From Streptomyces agglomeratus (lineage in GTDB: Bacteria > Actinomycetota > Actinomycetes > Streptomycetales > Streptomycetaceae): DNA of 64,000 nt. The translations under genes were made by a program, and so were the position numbers. Under the pieces are notes generated by a model. The model did not search any database. It was not told the DNA's origin and was given only the letters and a program-made list of their open reading frames with translations. Position 1 is the first letter of the stretch, and each line of letters begins with the position of its first letter. The stretch is from NCBI RefSeq assembly GCF_001746415.1, contig NZ_MEHJ01000002.1, forward strand, positions 496,001-560,000. Reading direction: 5' to 3'. This document shows positions 1-8,028 of the stretch, piece by piece.

Positions 1-10
1 GGGCACTCGG

Positions 11-199
11 TCAGCCGCCGTTGATGATGCCGATCTTCTCCGTGAGCTTGGTGCGGATCGCCAGGACCAGGAGTCCGGCGCCGACCAGGAGGGCGCCGGC
101 GATCAGGGCCAGTTCAGTGCTGGTCTGTCCGGCGTCCTTGCCGGCCTTCAGCTGTTCGTAGCGGGTGCGGATCCACACGGTCAGGATCTGGATGTCCAT
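11..199 (-). CDS. Small Flp/Tad pilin-like membrane peptide
   Basis: A 62-residue protein at the 3' end of the Tad-type operon. After about 24 charged residues comes DAGQTSTELALIAG and a hydrophobic stretch to about residue 48, which is the layout of Flp/TadE-type pilins: a short leader, a Glu early in the hydrophobic helix, and one membrane segment. By family logic it would be the filament subunit, assembled by the TadB/TadC platform and the CpaF ATPase encoded just upstream. It lies 24 bp after tadC in the same direction. No prepilin peptidase gene is visible in the window, so processing would need one elsewhere. The pilin role is inferred from motif and context. Confidence 0.75.
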   Translation of the reverse strand: MDIQILTVWIRTRYEQLKAGKDAGQTSTELALIAGALLVGAGLLVLAIRTKLTEKIGIINGG

Positions 200-223
200 G
201 CGTCTGTCTCTCCTGTGTTGTGT

Positions 224-1117
224 TCAGCTGCCGAGGATGGTGATGGTGATCGGGATCATCACGAAGATCAGCATCAGGATGACGCCGAAGGTGACGGGCA
301 GGATCATCGCGGCGCTCGCCGCGTTGGCCTGCGCTTTGGAGTCCGTCAGCAGCGCGATCCGCAGCTGGCGGGCCTGGGCCTGGAGGGTGGTGTAGACGGC
401 TGCGCCGTCGCCTGCGAGGGCGAGCGTGTCGGCTGGGCGGGTCAGCTCGGCGATGTCGAGTTCCTCTCCGAGTTGCTTGAGGGCATCCCACACGGTGACG
501 CCGGCGAGCTCGGCCTGGTGGAAGACCTGTCGGATCCGTACGAAGATCCAGCCGTCGCCGACCTCCGCGGTTTGGGTCAGGGCCTGTGCCGCGCCGCTGT
601 TGGCGATACGGGCCAAGGCCACGCGCTCCAGGTAGGAGGCGGCGGCGTGCCGGACGACCAGGCGGGCGGCGGCCGCATTGCGGGCGACCTCTTTGGCTGG
701 CCAGAACCAGAACAGTCCGCTTAGGGCGAGTGAGAGCAGGACGGGTACCGCGTACGGGAACCCGGCGCCGGCCAGGGCCAGCAGGGCCTGGAGGAGCTGT
801 GGGAGCAGCAGGCCGTAGAGGGCGAAGAGGAAGCGTTTGCCGAGGTGTTCGGCCGGGCTGATGCGCAGCAGGTTGAGGTCTTTGAGGGGCAGGGTGAGGC
901 GGCCGCCGAGTTCGCCGAGCAGCCGGGCTCCGACGCGTTCGGGCAGTGAGCCGGTGCGGTCGGGTCCGGCGGCGGGCAGGAGGGTGGCGACTTTGCTGGC
1001 GTCGAGCCGGTCCAGTGTGCTGGCCAGGTCGGGGCGGGCGGGCCAGGCGGCGCGTACGGCCAGGCCGATCAGGGCGCCGGCGGCGGCTGCGGGCAGCACG
1101 GCTTCCATGGGGATCAT
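224..1117 (-). CDS. tadC: TadC-like type II secretion F domain inner-membrane protein
   Basis: Predicted at 297 residues. A membrane segment near the N-terminus is followed by two hydrophobic stretches in the middle and a final one ending in MIPITITILGS. Between them is a soluble helical section containing GDGWIFVRIRQVF and LAGVTVWDALKQLGEEL, typical of the T2SF (GspF) domain of TadC. It would form the membrane platform for pilus assembly with TadB. The start at 1117 is preferred because its ATG overlaps the tadB stop codon by 4 bp, implying translational coupling. The frame stays open upstream, but that part lies antisense in character to tadB. Confidence 0.85.
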   Translation of the reverse strand: MIPMEAVLPAAAAGALIGLAVRAAWPARPDLASTLDRLDASKVATLLPAAGPDRTGSLPERVGARLLGELGGRLTLPLKDLNLLRISPAEHLGKRFLFALYGLLLPQLLQALLALAGAGFPYAVPVLLSLALSGLFWFWPAKEVARNAAAARLVVRHAAASYLERVALARIANSGAAQALTQTAEVGDGWIFVRIRQVFHQAELAGVTVWDALKQLGEELDIAELTRPADTLALAGDGAAVYTTLQAQARQLRIALLTDSKAQANAASAAMILPVTFGVILMLIFVMIPITITILGS

Positions 1118-2028
1118 GCGGCCCCTCCGGTGCTGAGTTGGGTGGCGGGCAGCGGGTCCAGCAGGCGGGGGTCGGGCTTGGTGCGGGCGATGCGGCGCAG
1201 CCACGAGAGGGTCCAGGCGAACAGGCCGCCGAGTGCGGCGAGGACGATCTGACCGAGGGGGGACTGGTACCAGCCGGACCAGGCGTCGTTGAGCATGCAG
1301 CCGACCACGACGACGCAGATGACGACCGAGACCATGCGCGAGGATTTGCGGACCTTGGCGCGGTCGGCCTCGATGTCGCGTGCGTCGGCGGCCTGCTGGT
1401 GGATGGTGATGGCCAGGGCCTCGAGGGCGTCGGACAGGCCAGGTCCCTTGTATACGGCGTGGGACTGGAAGAGCAGGACCACGTGGTCGGAGACGCCGTC
1501 GGCGAGCTCGTCGGCGAACAGGGCGAAAGCGTCCTGGGCCTCGGCGCCGGAACGCAGCCGGTCGGCCAGGGCCCGCACGTTCGGGGCGATCGGCGCGGGC
1601 GCGTTCTTCGCGGAAGCCCGGATGGTCTGGGGCAGGCTGATGCCGGCGGTGTGGACGCCTGCCAGGTGGTTGAGCCACTGTCCGAGGGCTTCCAGGCGCT
1701 CGATGCGCAGGGTTGCCGCGGTGCCGGGGTTGAGGATGTAGGGCAGGCCGAGGACGGCTGAGCCGGCCAGGATCCCGTGGACGGGCCATCCGGTCCATGC
1801 CCACACCACGAGGGTGACGATGCCGGCGGCGGTGACCAGGTGGCGCCAGCGGTGTTGCCACTTCTGCGGAAGTTCTGCCTTCGCGCGCTGGATGCGGCCG
1901 GCCGTGCGGGAGGTGGGCTTGACCGGGTCGGGGATGCGGCCGCGGATCTCCCGCACGGCGGCCACCAGTGCCATAAGGGCGACGGCGGCGCAGCAGGCGG
2001 CGAGCAGGGCGAGCTGTGAGGTGGTCAT
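1114..2028 (-). CDS. tadB: TadB-like type II secretion F domain protein
   Basis: About 304 residues. An N-terminal membrane helix (LALLAACCAAVALMALVAA) is followed by two hydrophobic segments around residues 65-100, then a cytoplasmic helical domain with LEALGQWLNHLAGVHTAG and LSDALEALAITIHQQ, and two C-terminal membrane segments. This is the usual TadB topology, the second platform protein of Tad pili. The start at 2028 was chosen because its ATG overlaps the cpaF stop codon (4 bp). The gene sits between cpaF and tadC, the standard Tad order. Confidence 0.85.
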   Translation of the reverse strand: MTTSQLALLAACCAAVALMALVAAVREIRGRIPDPVKPTSRTAGRIQRAKAELPQKWQHRWRHLVTAAGIVTLVVWAWTGWPVHGILAGSAVLGLPYILNPGTAATLRIERLEALGQWLNHLAGVHTAGISLPQTIRASAKNAPAPIAPNVRALADRLRSGAEAQDAFALFADELADGVSDHVVLLFQSHAVYKGPGLSDALEALAITIHQQAADARDIEADRAKVRKSSRMVSVVICVVVVGCMLNDAWSGWYQSPLGQIVLAALGGLFAWTLSWLRRIARTKPDPRLLDPLPATQLSTGGAA

Positions 2029-3575
2029 CGCTTCCCCACTGTCTGCAGGGCCGGTCCCCACGCGCCGTGGGGGTTGTCGGTCAGCCACTGGCGGTGGAAC
2101 CGGCCGGTGCGCTCAAGGTCGTCGATGAAGGACGGCATGTTCTTGTAGACCGCCCGGATCTCCGCGCCGTGCGGGGCGAAGAGTTCGGTGGTGGTGGGGC
2201 GTCCGCCTTCACCGACGACGTCGTGGACTTCGTAGATGTGGGAGACGAACCGGTGCTTGCGGCCGCCGACGGCGGTCTCGTCCAGGTAGGTGAGGTAGAC
2301 GACGACGTCGATGGACGAGGCGATGAGGTGGTGCGCTGCCTCGGTCTGCATGCCGGCTTCCGTGCACAGCTGGACCAGGCGGGAGACGATGGCGTGCGGG
2401 CGGCGCACGTGCAGGGTGCACATCGACCCCGATCCGCCGGCGGACATCGCCTGCAGCATCGGCACGATCTCCGTGCTGCGGACTTCACCGACGATCACCC
2501 GGGTCGCGTTGAAGCGCAGCGCGGTGGCGAACATGTCGGAGATGGTGACTTCGCCGGCCATCTTGTCGCCGTGGCGCTCACCGTTGGACTGCCGGGCCTC
2601 GAATGCGAAGGTGATCGGTCCGGGCTTGGGCCCGGGTTCGTCCAGGTAGAGTTCCCGGTCGGACTCCAGGGTGACCACGCGCTCCGCCGGCGGGATTTCC
2701 CGGCCCAGGGCGCGCAGCAACGAAGTCTTGCCGGCGCCCATGTCGCCGACGACGAGGACGTTCATCTTCGCCTGGACGCACGCGGTCAAGAACGCTTCCA
2801 GCAGGGGGTTGATGGAACCCCACTGTGTGAGTTCTGCGATGCCGTGCTGGCGGATGCGGTGGCGGCGGATGACGACGGAGGGCCGGCTGGTGAGCAGGCT
2901 CGCCGTGACGCGGGAGCCGTCGGGCATGCGAAACCCGACCATGGGGGTGGCCTGGGTCAGGGCGCGCTCGCCGTGACCGGACAACCTTGCCATCCGGTTG
3001 ACCCAGGTGATCAGTTCTTCGTGGCTGTCGGCAACGCGCTCGATCGTGCGGCGGGGCTTGTCGTGATACTCCACGTGGGCGCGCAGGCCGTCGACCATGA
3101 CGTCTTCGACACCGTCCTGGTCGAGCAGGGACTGCAAGCGCCCGCCGCGGTACATGCTGTCGAAGACGGCGGTCCCGATTGCCGTCTCCTGCTCGGCCGT
3201 CAGCGGGGCGTGGCCTTGGGCGTACTTGGTGGCCCAGTCGGCGACCGTGTTGCGCACCAGCCTCTTGGCCAGGGCCCGGCGGTCGGTCTCTTCGAGCAGC
3301 TTGTTGGGGTCCTCGGCGCTCAGTTGCTTGGACACATCGGCCTGGAGATCTTCGATGACTTCCCAGCCGACCGGGATCTCGCCAGGCAAACCCGCCAGCC
3401 TCGGCACCGCGGCCGGACTCGCCGCCGCCGGCGTCTGGGACGTCTTCGCGGGGGGCTGCTCTGGCTGGGTAGGACGTCGTTGGCCGATCCTTCCCGCGAG
3501 CAGGCCAGCGATGTCGTCGCGGCCCATAGGCGCCGGGGCGCCGTTGATTCCGGGGCGCTGTTGGATGTCAGCCAC
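2025..3575 (-). CDS. cpaF: CpaF/TadA-type secretion ATPase
   Basis: A 516-residue VirB11/GspE superfamily ATPase that would power Tad-type pilus assembly. The Walker A motif GDMGAGKTS lies at about residues 277-285, the Asp box VTLESDRELY at 301-310, Walker B RVIVGEVR at 359-366 and the His box GSMCTLHV at 383-390. The N-terminal half has the CpaF arrangement, with VEDVMVDG near residue 156 and a proline-rich lead of about 60 residues. The whole catalytic set is present, so the protein should be active. The gene overlaps tadB by 4 bp downstream and the tadZ-like gene by 8 bp upstream, so it is in the middle of a tightly coupled operon. Confidence 0.93.
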   Translation of the reverse strand: MADIQQRPGINGAPAPMGRDDIAGLLAGRIGQRRPTQPEQPPAKTSQTPAAASPAAVPRLAGLPGEIPVGWEVIEDLQADVSKQLSAEDPNKLLEETDRRALAKRLVRNTVADWATKYAQGHAPLTAEQETAIGTAVFDSMYRGGRLQSLLDQDGVEDVMVDGLRAHVEYHDKPRRTIERVADSHEELITWVNRMARLSGHGERALTQATPMVGFRMPDGSRVTASLLTSRPSVVIRRHRIRQHGIAELTQWGSINPLLEAFLTACVQAKMNVLVVGDMGAGKTSLLRALGREIPPAERVVTLESDRELYLDEPGPKPGPITFAFEARQSNGERHGDKMAGEVTISDMFATALRFNATRVIVGEVRSTEIVPMLQAMSAGGSGSMCTLHVRRPHAIVSRLVQLCTEAGMQTEAAHHLIASSIDVVVYLTYLDETAVGGRKHRFVSHIYEVHDVVGEGGRPTTTELFAPHGAEIRAVYKNMPSFIDDLERTGRFHRQWLTDNPHGAWGPALQTVGKR

Positions 3576-4434
3576 GCTTGCCTCCGCTGGTCAGCCGCTC
3601 AAGAACGCCAGCCAGCTGCGGGTTGGCCGCGCGCGGCGGATACTGCTGCTGAATCTTCCGGCGGGACACAGTCGCTTCGAACTGGCCCGTGGCCGTGCGC
3701 GCGTGGCGCAGCAGCGGGCTGCGGCCGTAGCCGCGGGGTGGACGCCCGCCATTGGTGAAGTAGGCGGCCGTGTCCCGGTCGAAGGGCAGCGCGGCCAGCA
3801 CGGGGACCTTGAGCGCTTCAGCGACCTGATGCGCCCGGTACGGGCCATCCTCGATGAGCAGCAGACCGAGCGCTTCAGGGCCGGAACCGCGCTCAGCTAG
3901 TTCGGTGCGCAGCGGGTCGGCGAGGTGTCGGGCGAGGGTCAGGGACTGTTCGGTGCAGCGCACGACCAGCAGAACAAGGTCGGCCTGATGCAGAAGCGGG
4001 GCGGGGGTCAGTGTGGTGTGCAAGTGCCCGGACTCCAGAACCAGACGGCCGGCGTCGATGAAGACGTCATAACCCGCCTCCTCCGCCAACACGTGCATCA
4101 CTTCGGACAGCGCCGGCCAGGTCCGGCCGAGCGCCGCAGCCTGGGCCGGGTCTGTCAGACCGGGCAGCAACTTGCGATGGCCGGCCTCGTCCATGGGCCA
4201 CAGGTGACTGGCGAAGGCGTTGGCGAGCGCGTCCGAGCCGGTGCGTTCAGCGGCCGCCAGGTGGTAGAGGCCGTATCCCGCATCAACCTGGCCTTGAAGG
4301 AAACCCGCCCTTATCGTGCCGCCAGCCGGGTCACACTCGGCGAGCAGCGAGGGCCGCTTGGAGGCGAGAGTGAGGGCCAGGGCAGCGGTCGTGACGCCGG
4401 ATGATTTCGCTGAGACGAGCGCGGTGACCGGCAT
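3568..4434 (-). CDS. TadZ/CpaE-like MinD-type ATPase with divergent P-loop
   Basis: About 288 residues. The N-terminus MPVTALVSAKSSGVTTAALA has the fold signature of MinD/ParA proteins, followed by LLAECDPAGG (the switch I Asp region) and VFIDAGRL (Walker B-like). The P-loop reads KSSGVTT where MinD proteins have KGGVGKT, so the Lys that contacts ATP phosphates is missing. TadZ proteins often have degenerate ATPase motifs and act as polar localisers of the pilus machine. The start at 4434 is used because it lies one base from the upstream stop. A start at 4518 is open but would run through the SAF gene. Role inferred from motif and Tad context. Confidence 0.75.
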   Translation of the reverse strand: MPVTALVSAKSSGVTTAALALTLASKRPSLLAECDPAGGTIRAGFLQGQVDAGYGLYHLAAAERTGSDALANAFASHLWPMDEAGHRKLLPGLTDPAQAAALGRTWPALSEVMHVLAEEAGYDVFIDAGRLVLESGHLHTTLTPAPLLHQADLVLLVVRCTEQSLTLARHLADPLRTELAERGSGPEALGLLLIEDGPYRAHQVAEALKVPVLAALPFDRDTAAYFTNGGRPPRGYGRSPLLRHARTATGQFEATVSRRKIQQQYPPRAANPQLAGVLERLTSGGKRG

Positions 4435-4435
4435 G

Positions 4436-5125
4436 TCAACTACTCCGCGGTTCGCGGACCAGCGCGATACGGCCCTGCGCGGCTCGGGTGGCGAGCAGCG
4501 GGCCGTCCGTGGTGGCAACCGCGAGATTGACGACGACCGTTCCCGAGGCGTCCGGGCGCGAGACGTTCACAACCGTGGCGTCGAGAGTCGACGGCGGCGC
4601 CTCGGCCTCCTTACTGCTCTGCTGCTCCCCCTGGGCGGGCGTGGTGACCGCGAGGACCTTGTCCCCGGGGGCCAGGGTGCCGGCCGGGGCCTGACCGCGC
4701 TTCACCTGCACACCCACCTGCTGCTCGTCATCACCGAGACCGGTGCCGGCGGCGAGCTGGGAAGTGGTCAGCATCCCGCCCTTACGCAGGTCAACGGCCG
4801 GCCGCTTGCCGACCACAGAAGCCTTGTCAGCCGCAGGCACTGGAGACAAGGCGGCATCGGCAGATACTTCCGCCACCGCCAAGTCCGCATCTGTCAGGGC
4901 TTGCCCGGCCGGAACATCACGGGCGATGGTTAGGACCCGGGTGCGATCGCTGGCGGAGGTGACCGCCGCGGCCGCGCCCAAGCCGGCAAGCACAGCAAGG
5001 ACGATGCACAAGGCGGCCACCGACCAGCGGCGCTCCCGCTTAACCGGGGCGGTGGTGGTGATGGGGACCTCAGGGCGGACCGGGGCGGCCGGGCGCGGCA
5101 CCGACGGCGCAGCGGGGGAATCCAT
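4436..5125 (-). CDS. SAF-domain protein (CpaB/RcpC-like)
   Basis: A 229-residue protein. A cytoplasmic Pro-rich tail of about 35 residues is followed by one membrane helix (VAALCIVLAVLAGLGAAAAV) and then a SAF domain starting with ARDVPAGQALTDADLAV and including VGKRPAVDLRKGGMLTTSQL. SAF domains of this layout occur in CpaB/RcpC, which help build the outer part of Tad pili, and in FlgA. In actinobacteria such proteins commonly accompany cpaF-tadBC. The C-terminal part repeats a beta-rich pattern (GDKVLAVTTP, ATVVNVSR). It is directly upstream of the tadZ-like gene. Confidence 0.78.
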   Translation of the reverse strand: MDSPAAPSVPRPAAPVRPEVPITTTAPVKRERRWSVAALCIVLAVLAGLGAAAAVTSASDRTRVLTIARDVPAGQALTDADLAVAEVSADAALSPVPAADKASVVGKRPAVDLRKGGMLTTSQLAAGTGLGDDEQQVGVQVKRGQAPAGTLAPGDKVLAVTTPAQGEQQSSKEAEAPPSTLDATVVNVSRPDASGTVVVNLAVATTDGPLLATRAAQGRIALVREPRSS

Positions 5126-5162
5126 GCGGTGAAGAGCCTCTCAAGTGCTGATGCGATGGCGG

Positions 5163-6071
5163 CTAGTTGAGGACCTGAACCTCGGCGACGGTGATGTCCA
5201 CCGCGTTGTCGCGGACCTCGGTCAGCTGGCCGCTCTGGCCGCCGCCGGCCCAGTCGATGGTCCAGGTGGACGTGGCGGTGACATGGAACTGCCCGGCTGC
5301 GGTCGTCGATGAGGGAACGTTGTAGCGGTGCCCGCAATCGGGGGAGGGCTTCTTGCCGTACGCGGCCTTGTAAGGCGTACCGGCCGTGGTGCAAGTGACG
5401 GTCTTCCCGTCACCCATCGTCCACACGATCTTGCTGACCTTCGCGGTCGCGGTAACCGTGACCGCGCCGGCGGTGGCGCTCGCCGTGTTCGGCCCGTACG
5501 TCTCTTGGCCCGTCTCCGTCCAGAGGTATACGGGCATGCCGACCACGCCTTTGCCACCAGGCTTGGGGGTGATGCCGATCTCAGGACCGCGAAGGACCAT
5601 CTTGTCGACTGCCTGCTGCGCGACAACCGCGGGGTCGACCGGCGGGGCAGCCGGAGGCCCGCCGGGGCCGCCATATACCGCGTCGTCAATGACGGTGGTT
5701 GCCCCGGATTCCATGGTGAAGACACAGGAGCGGAGGTAAATGGCTCCGCCGTCCTTCGGGTCGTGACCTCCCCAAACACTGCTGCCAGCGGGCGGCTGGG
5801 GATCCAGCTTCTCCGTCTTGCACACCTGCTTGGGAGTGCTCGCCTTCGCCCCCTTACCGCTACCGTTTCCGGCCTGGCCGGTGCCGCTGCCATCACTTGG
5901 CTTGCCGGAGCCGGAGGTGCCAGGGTCAAACGCGTCGACCCGACACATGTAGACTCCGCACTTCGCCCCTCCTTTACCGTCGGCTAATGGGCTTTCCACA
6001 GCCCGGGCCTGGGGGATCGCTATGACGATGATGGCGAGGGCCGCCGTTAGATGTCGTCGACCAGTCAGCAT
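5163..6071 (-). CDS. Secreted PKD-like protein of the Tad operon
   Basis: 302 residues. An N-terminal signal peptide (LTAALAIIVIAIPQARA) precedes an extracellular region with a Gly/Ser-rich linker, paired cysteines (CGVYMC, VCKTEK, RSCVF) and a beta-rich C-terminal half containing VTATAKVSKIVWTMGDGKTVTC and CGHRYNVPSS. The WTMGDG followed later by a YNVP/YKAAY strand pattern resembles a PKD fold, often used for surface attachment. The gene starts 7 bp inside the lipoprotein gene and ends 37 bp before the SAF gene. Proteins of this kind are regular members of actinobacterial Tad-like operons; function unknown, probably extracellular. Confidence 0.72.
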   Translation of the reverse strand: MLTGRRHLTAALAIIVIAIPQARAVESPLADGKGGAKCGVYMCRVDAFDPGTSGSGKPSDGSGTGQAGNGSGKGAKASTPKQVCKTEKLDPQPPAGSSVWGGHDPKDGGAIYLRSCVFTMESGATTVIDDAVYGGPGGPPAAPPVDPAVVAQQAVDKMVLRGPEIGITPKPGGKGVVGMPVYLWTETGQETYGPNTASATAGAVTVTATAKVSKIVWTMGDGKTVTCTTAGTPYKAAYGKKPSPDCGHRYNVPSSTTAAGQFHVTATSTWTIDWAGGGQSGQLTEVRDNAVDITVAEVQVLN

Positions 6072-6673
6072 GGCTTGTCCTGCGGCTCATCCTTGATGAC
6101 GCGCCATCCCTCAGGCCAGCGCTCCACTGTGCTGACGATGACGTACTTCGTCAGACGATTGGACGGCAAGCTCACGGGCTTCTTGGTACCGGTGTCGACA
6201 ACGTCCCAGTGGGAGATGTCCAGGCAACTGCTGATCGTGGCGTTGGGCACCTTCCGGTCGATGTCGAGCTTGGTCACCGTAGGGGTTCCAACGGTGACCT
6301 GGCCTGTGTGGATCAGGTTTTCGTCGTGAGCGCGCCTAGCGTCCGCCTCTGCTCGGATCAGAGCGAGCGCAGCGGCGTACTTCTTTAGTTCCGCGTCCTT
6401 GCCGCTGCGGTCGGCGTACAGCTTCTCCATCTCCTGCCAGTAAGCCTTGTATGTGCTGATGACCTCTTTTTTGGCAGTCTCCCTCGGGTTTGTCGGCTTG
6501 GGGGGCTGGCTCACGGATGGCGTCGAGGACGCCTTCGCCTTGTTGTCGTCCGAGCCGTCGGAATTACAAGCCGACGTGGCAATCAAGACGCAGGCTACGA
6601 AGAGCAGAGCCGCAGATCGCTTGCCATTCCGTTCGCGAAGTAGTGCTCGGCCTGATCGTGCCGACGGTGCCAC
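6065..6673 (-). CDS. Probable small lipoprotein at the head of the Tad operon
   Basis: About 202 residues from a GTG at 6673. A basic stretch (RERNGKRS) leads into ALLFVACVLIATSAC, a signal peptide ending in a lipobox-like Cys, then a Pro/Ser linker and a helical domain with STYKAYWQEMEKLYADRSGKD. The C-terminal part (VIVSTVERWPEGWRVIKDEP) resembles small secreted actinobacterial proteins with an NTF2-like or nuclear-transport fold, but that is weak. The frame is open up to 6793 (ATG); the GTG was preferred because it puts the hydrophobic segment near the N-terminus. It overlaps the next gene by 7 bp. Confidence 0.6.
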   Translation of the reverse strand: MAPSARSGRALLRERNGKRSAALLFVACVLIATSACNSDGSDDNKAKASSTPSVSQPPKPTNPRETAKKEVISTYKAYWQEMEKLYADRSGKDAELKKYAAALALIRAEADARRAHDENLIHTGQVTVGTPTVTKLDIDRKVPNATISSCLDISHWDVVDTGTKKPVSLPSNRLTKYVIVSTVERWPEGWRVIKDEPQDKPC

Positions 6674-6793
6674 AGCGCCTCCCCGTGTGTCGTGCAACGG
6701 AGCCTGTCGACCAGCGGCATACTGCACACGGTGACGGCCCCGTAGCGGTCCCAACCGCCTTAAGCTGTCGGTCAGTTCCCATACGTTACGCAA

Positions 6794-7073
6794 AGATCCG
6801 CCAATAGCCCAGCCCGTTCGTGGTCAACCAGAACGGCAGTGGGTGCCAGTGCGTCACATTTCCGCGCGACGGGATGACAGGCTCGAGTCCCGCCCACCTT
6901 CCCCTCCAGCGGAACGAGCAACAACGAACTCCGAGCGGTGCAAATGTCGACTCATCGGCACTTCGGAACGCAGGCCCACAGTTCCGTTGGCATCTGCAGC
7001 AGTCCGCTGTCAGTACAGAAAGGCAGAGCCGAGCAGCGCACAGCGCGCAGTTCCATCCCTGGATCTGGGCGTA
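6794..7073. other. Intergenic stretch without recognised gene
   Basis: The region upstream of the Tad-type operon. Frames here are short and have no recognisable domain. It is expected to hold the promoter of the minus-strand operon, but no convincing -35/-10 pair was found by eye. Confidence 0.4.
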
Positions 7074-7111
7074 GCGGGATCCGCCCCAGGTCGAGCTGGG
7101 GCGGATCCCGC
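7074..7111. terminator. Perfect 16-bp stem hairpin, terminator candidate
   Basis: GCGGGATCCGCCCCAG at 7074-7089 is repeated as its exact reverse complement at 7096-7111 with a 6-base loop. There is no T-run on either side, as is common for Streptomyces terminators. It lies between the head of the Tad-type operon and a decayed pentapeptide-repeat gene. Confidence 0.6.
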
Positions 7112-7241
7112 GGGCCGAGGGCCGCGTGTAGAGCGATGCGCATTTGGGAGCGGGCGGCCGCGGCGTGGGGGAGACCAGCTGGTACGGCCTGCCATGCGGG
7201 TGCTGGGCAGGTGGCCAGCGAGTTCTGACGAGCAGACGCTG

Positions 7242-7510
7242 ATAGACCTCCGCCGGGCGTATCTGCCCGGAGCGCAGCTGGCGGACGCCAACCTGCGGTA
7301 CCCCCTGCTCGGACCTGAATGGTGGGCGTCAATCTCGAATGCAGCCCACTCGTGGACACCGGGATGGTGGATGCTGGGCTCCACGGAGCTCAGCTGCAGA
7401 GGCGGTGCCGGCTTGCGCCAGCGATACTGCGAGGGACCGACGTGCCAACCTGCCGGAGGCTCGCTTGGACGAAGCCGACACGCAGGAGCTCCGCACCGAC
7501 AGCTCGCCGG
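7242..7510 (+). pseudogene. Decayed pentapeptide-repeat gene, broken in three frames
   Basis: Pentapeptide repeats (A-D/N-L-x-x) run through all three plus-strand frames in succession. IDLRRAYLPGAQLADANLR starts near 7242. Next comes VNLEC-SPLVD-TGMVD-AGLHG-AQLQR from about 7325 in a second frame. Last is RRANLPEARLDEADTQEL near 7455-7490 in the third frame. The five-residue register is kept within each piece, so this is a real gene that has suffered at least two frameshifts. No start or intact domain remains. An intact pentapeptide-repeat protein is encoded at 21.2 kb, but it is not an obvious parent. Confidence 0.6.
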
Positions 7511-7626
7511 TATGTCCCAATAACTACCGCTCTGCGTAAAGCCCGACCGGTCACGCCTGGCGACTGGCCACACTGCCAGTCGGGACGCATGCAGTGGTGC
7601 CCGGCATCACACCGCGTCGCCGGTGC

Positions 7627-7881
7627 TCATAGTGGAAGCGTTATTCCGAGCTCTTGCATGGCCGAAGAGGGTGGGCCGCCCTCGGAGCGTTCGGTCTTGC
7701 GTCCCTTGCTGGTCGGGGTGAGGGTGCGGGGATCAATTGCTTCGGCGGGGGCGCCGGTGGAATACACGCCGTCGGGGTCGCTGTCTCGGTCGTGGGGCAG
7801 AAGCCAGAACACGCGGCGGCGGAAGGTGCCTGAGCTACGGGACGCCTTGGCTGTGGGGCCGAGGATGGCGTATCCGACCAT
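7627..7881 (-). CDS. Hypothetical 84-residue protein
   Basis: This frame has strongly GC-biased third codon positions and follows the 43-residue gene by 15 bp, with a weak GGGACGG sequence before the ATG. The protein has an N-terminal beta-like part (YAILGPTAKASRSSGTFRRR, VFWLLPHD) and a charged, Ser/Pro-rich C-terminal half. No domain is recognised. It lies at the 3' end of the primase operon and may be an accessory replication or regulatory peptide, but this is only position-based. Confidence 0.55.
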   Translation of the reverse strand: MVGYAILGPTAKASRSSGTFRRRVFWLLPHDRDSDPDGVYSTGAPAEAIDPRTLTPTSKGRKTERSEGGPPSSAMQELGITLPL

Positions 7882-7896
7882 GCGTCCGTCCCGGTG

Positions 7897-8028
7897 CTAG
7901 GCAGGCTTGCCGCGGCGAGTCGGTAGCCGGTCCAGGCTCTGGCGGACGTAGTCGAGGCCGGCGGTGTCCTCGAGCCAGACGAAATCGGTCTCGTGGCTGA
8001 TCTCGTCCTCGGTGATGAGGGAGCTCAT
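7897..8028 (-). CDS. 43-residue protein coupled to the primase gene
   Basis: A short gene whose ATG (8028) overlaps the stop codon of the D5-type primase gene by 4 bp. It encodes an acidic N-terminal half (MSSLITEDEISHETDFVWLE) and a basic C-terminus (DRLPTRRGKPA) ending in TAG at 7897. Third positions are almost all G or C. The same 4-bp overlap joins the other genes of this operon, which is the main reason to accept it. No homology recognised. Confidence 0.6.
   Translation of the reverse strand: MSSLITEDEISHETDFVWLEDTAGLDYVRQSLDRLPTRRGKPA

Noticed and set aside
2016..3758. Long plus-strand frame over cpaF
   Set aside because: Antisense shadow of cpaF, which has all Walker and His-box motifs.
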